Origin: CAWAND01 sp963783335
GTDB lineage: Bacteria; Chloroflexota; Anaerolineae; Anaerolineales; E44-bin32
Direction: 5' to 3'
Length of the DNA stretch: 64,000 bases
Assembly: GCA_963783335.1 (NCBI GenBank)
Contig: CAWAND010000001.1
Location: 1-64,000 of the forward strand
This document shows, piece after piece, positions 63,363 to 64,000 of this stretch; position 1 is the stretch's first letter, and each line of letters begins with the position of its first letter. A program made the position numbers and the translations under genes. The notes below the pieces were generated by a model. That model was given only the letters and a program-made list of their open reading frames with translations, was not told the DNA's origin and made no database searches.

Positions 63363-64000
63363 TCATTTAAAAGTCCGCATGAACATTTCCACCACTTCCG
63401 GATCAAAGGCGGTTCCTGACAAGTCAAGGATATGCTGGCGCGCCTTCTCCGCCGTCCAGGCTGGACGATAGGGGCGATCGGCGGTAAGCGCATCCCAAAC
63501 ATCTATCACGGCGAAGATCCGTGCAACCAGAGGGATCTGCTTACCTTTCAGACCGCGGGGGTAGCCGCTGCCGTCCCACTTTTCATGGTGGCAGTAGGGA
63601 ATATCCAGAGCCAGCCGCAGGTAGTGGATGGGGGAAAGAAGCTCGAGCGCGAAAGTCGGGTGCTTCTTCATCTTCACCCATTCGTCATCCGTCAGCGGCC
63701 CGGGCTTCAGCAATATTTGGTCCGGAACGCCCATCTTGCCAATGTCGTGGAGTAGAGCTCCCCAGCGGGCATTGGCCAGTTCCACACTGTTCAAGCCGAA
63801 GGCATGCGAAAGTTCGCCAGTCATCTCTGTCACGCGGAGCGTATGCCCTTCCGTTTCCTTGTCGCGCAGATCGAGGGCGCGTGACCAGCCTTCGATTGTG
63901 GCGTCATAGGCTTGGACGAGTTCCAGATTCGAGCGCTCCAGGCCCTGAAACAGCTTGCTGTTCTCGACCGCAATTGCCGCCTGCCCGGCCAAAGACTCGA
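63363..64000 (-). CDS. HD-GYP c-di-GMP phosphodiesterase (5' end outside the window)
   Basis: The C-terminal part of a GAF/HD-GYP protein. The GAF end LAGQAAIAVENSKLFQGLERSNLELVQAYDATIEGW (cited in part as AGQAAIAVENSKLFQGL) leads into DLRDKETEGHTLRVTEM, HDIGKMGVPDQILLKPGPLTDDEW and HHEKWDGSGYPRGLKGKQIPLVARIFAVIDVWDALTADRPYRPAW. The HD-GYP region is nearly identical to that at 57062-58958, a recent paralogue pair. The frame is open to the window edge, so the start is not visible. Confidence 0.92.
   Translation of the reverse strand, partial: ESLAGQAAIAVENSKLFQGLERSNLELVQAYDATIEGWSRALDLRDKETEGHTLRVTEMTGELSHAFGLNSVELANARWGALLHDIGKMGVPDQILLKPGPLTDDEWVKMKKHPTFALELLSPIHYLRLALDIPYCHHEKWDGSGYPRGLKGKQIPLVARIFAVIDVWDALTADRPYRPAWTAEKARQHILDLSGTAFDPEVVEMFMRTFK

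Noticed and set aside
1..64000. tRNA, rRNA or CRISPR arrays
   Set aside because: I found no T-loop/acceptor patterns, rRNA segments or regularly spaced direct repeats on reading both strands, though a covariance search was not possible.

Overview
The window looks like a GC-rich Chloroflexota genome, probably Anaerolineae-like. This is inferred from gene content, because no rRNA or other phylogenetic marker is present. The supporting signs are a LAL-type LuxR ATPase regulator, a 1,200-residue BTAD/AAA/TPR regulator, several lipoproteins with Thr/Pro-rich linkers after the lipobox, DUF4386, DUF4389 and DUF6326 membrane proteins, and a KaiB/KaiC pair in a non-cyanobacterial setting. About 15 genes are split by single-base frameshifts, many of them at short A or T runs. 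The simplest reading is base-calling or assembly error, so split genes are annotated here as single reconstructed genes.

Region by region. 0.2-16.2 kb (+): the LAL regulator, a truncated CPBP-type membrane protein, two paralogous MDR oxidoreductases, a run of small integral membrane proteins, and a DUF4129 / membrane protein / MoxR ATPase / DUF58 / membrane protein cluster. Three places here (3.7, 6.8 and 16.25 kb) share a promoter-like box. 16.7-21.4 kb (+): an acyltransferase-3 membrane protein and two serine-hydrolase lipoproteins flanking a membrane protein. 22.2-23.6 kb (-): a DUF3179 remnant, a zf-HC2-type anti-sigma protein and an ECF-type sigma factor. 23.7-27.8 kb: GTP cyclohydrolase I, thioredoxin, NAD(P)HX epimerase, a GrdB-family protein with an in-frame UGA that is probably selenocysteine, OsmC and DUF427. 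28.3-35.0 kb: an OmpR/histidine-kinase pair, three lipoproteins, a 4Fe-4S protein and a small ABM-like protein. 35.3-39.0 kb: the BTAD regulator.

39.4-52.9 kb (+) is the centre of interest: a corrinoid-dependent organohalide respiration locus. A promoter with a CRP/FNR-type palindrome at about -41.5 is followed by a cobalamin riboswitch with a terminator, then btuF-btuC-btuD-cobQ (corrinoid uptake and cobyric acid synthesis), apbE (flavinylation), an RdhC/NosR-like FMN-binding membrane ferredoxin, rdhA-rdhB, a second rdhA, and a NarX/NarL-like two-component system. Four transcription units (apbE, rdhA1, rdhA2 and the kinase) share an upstream element close to GGGAAAATCCCTACAA, each 48 nt before the end of a -10-like hexamer. 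I read this as a previously unnoticed regulon for the locus.

53.0-64.0 kb: a TPR protein, a nonaheme lipoprotein cytochrome c on the minus strand with another CRP/FNR-type site, and a minus-strand signalling block: HD-GYP, KaiB, KaiC, excisionase-type HTH, a coupled small ORF, a stand-alone receiver, PAS-GGDEF, and a second HD-GYP running off the window end. This puts a KaiA-less Kai module beside c-di-GMP synthesis and degradation genes.
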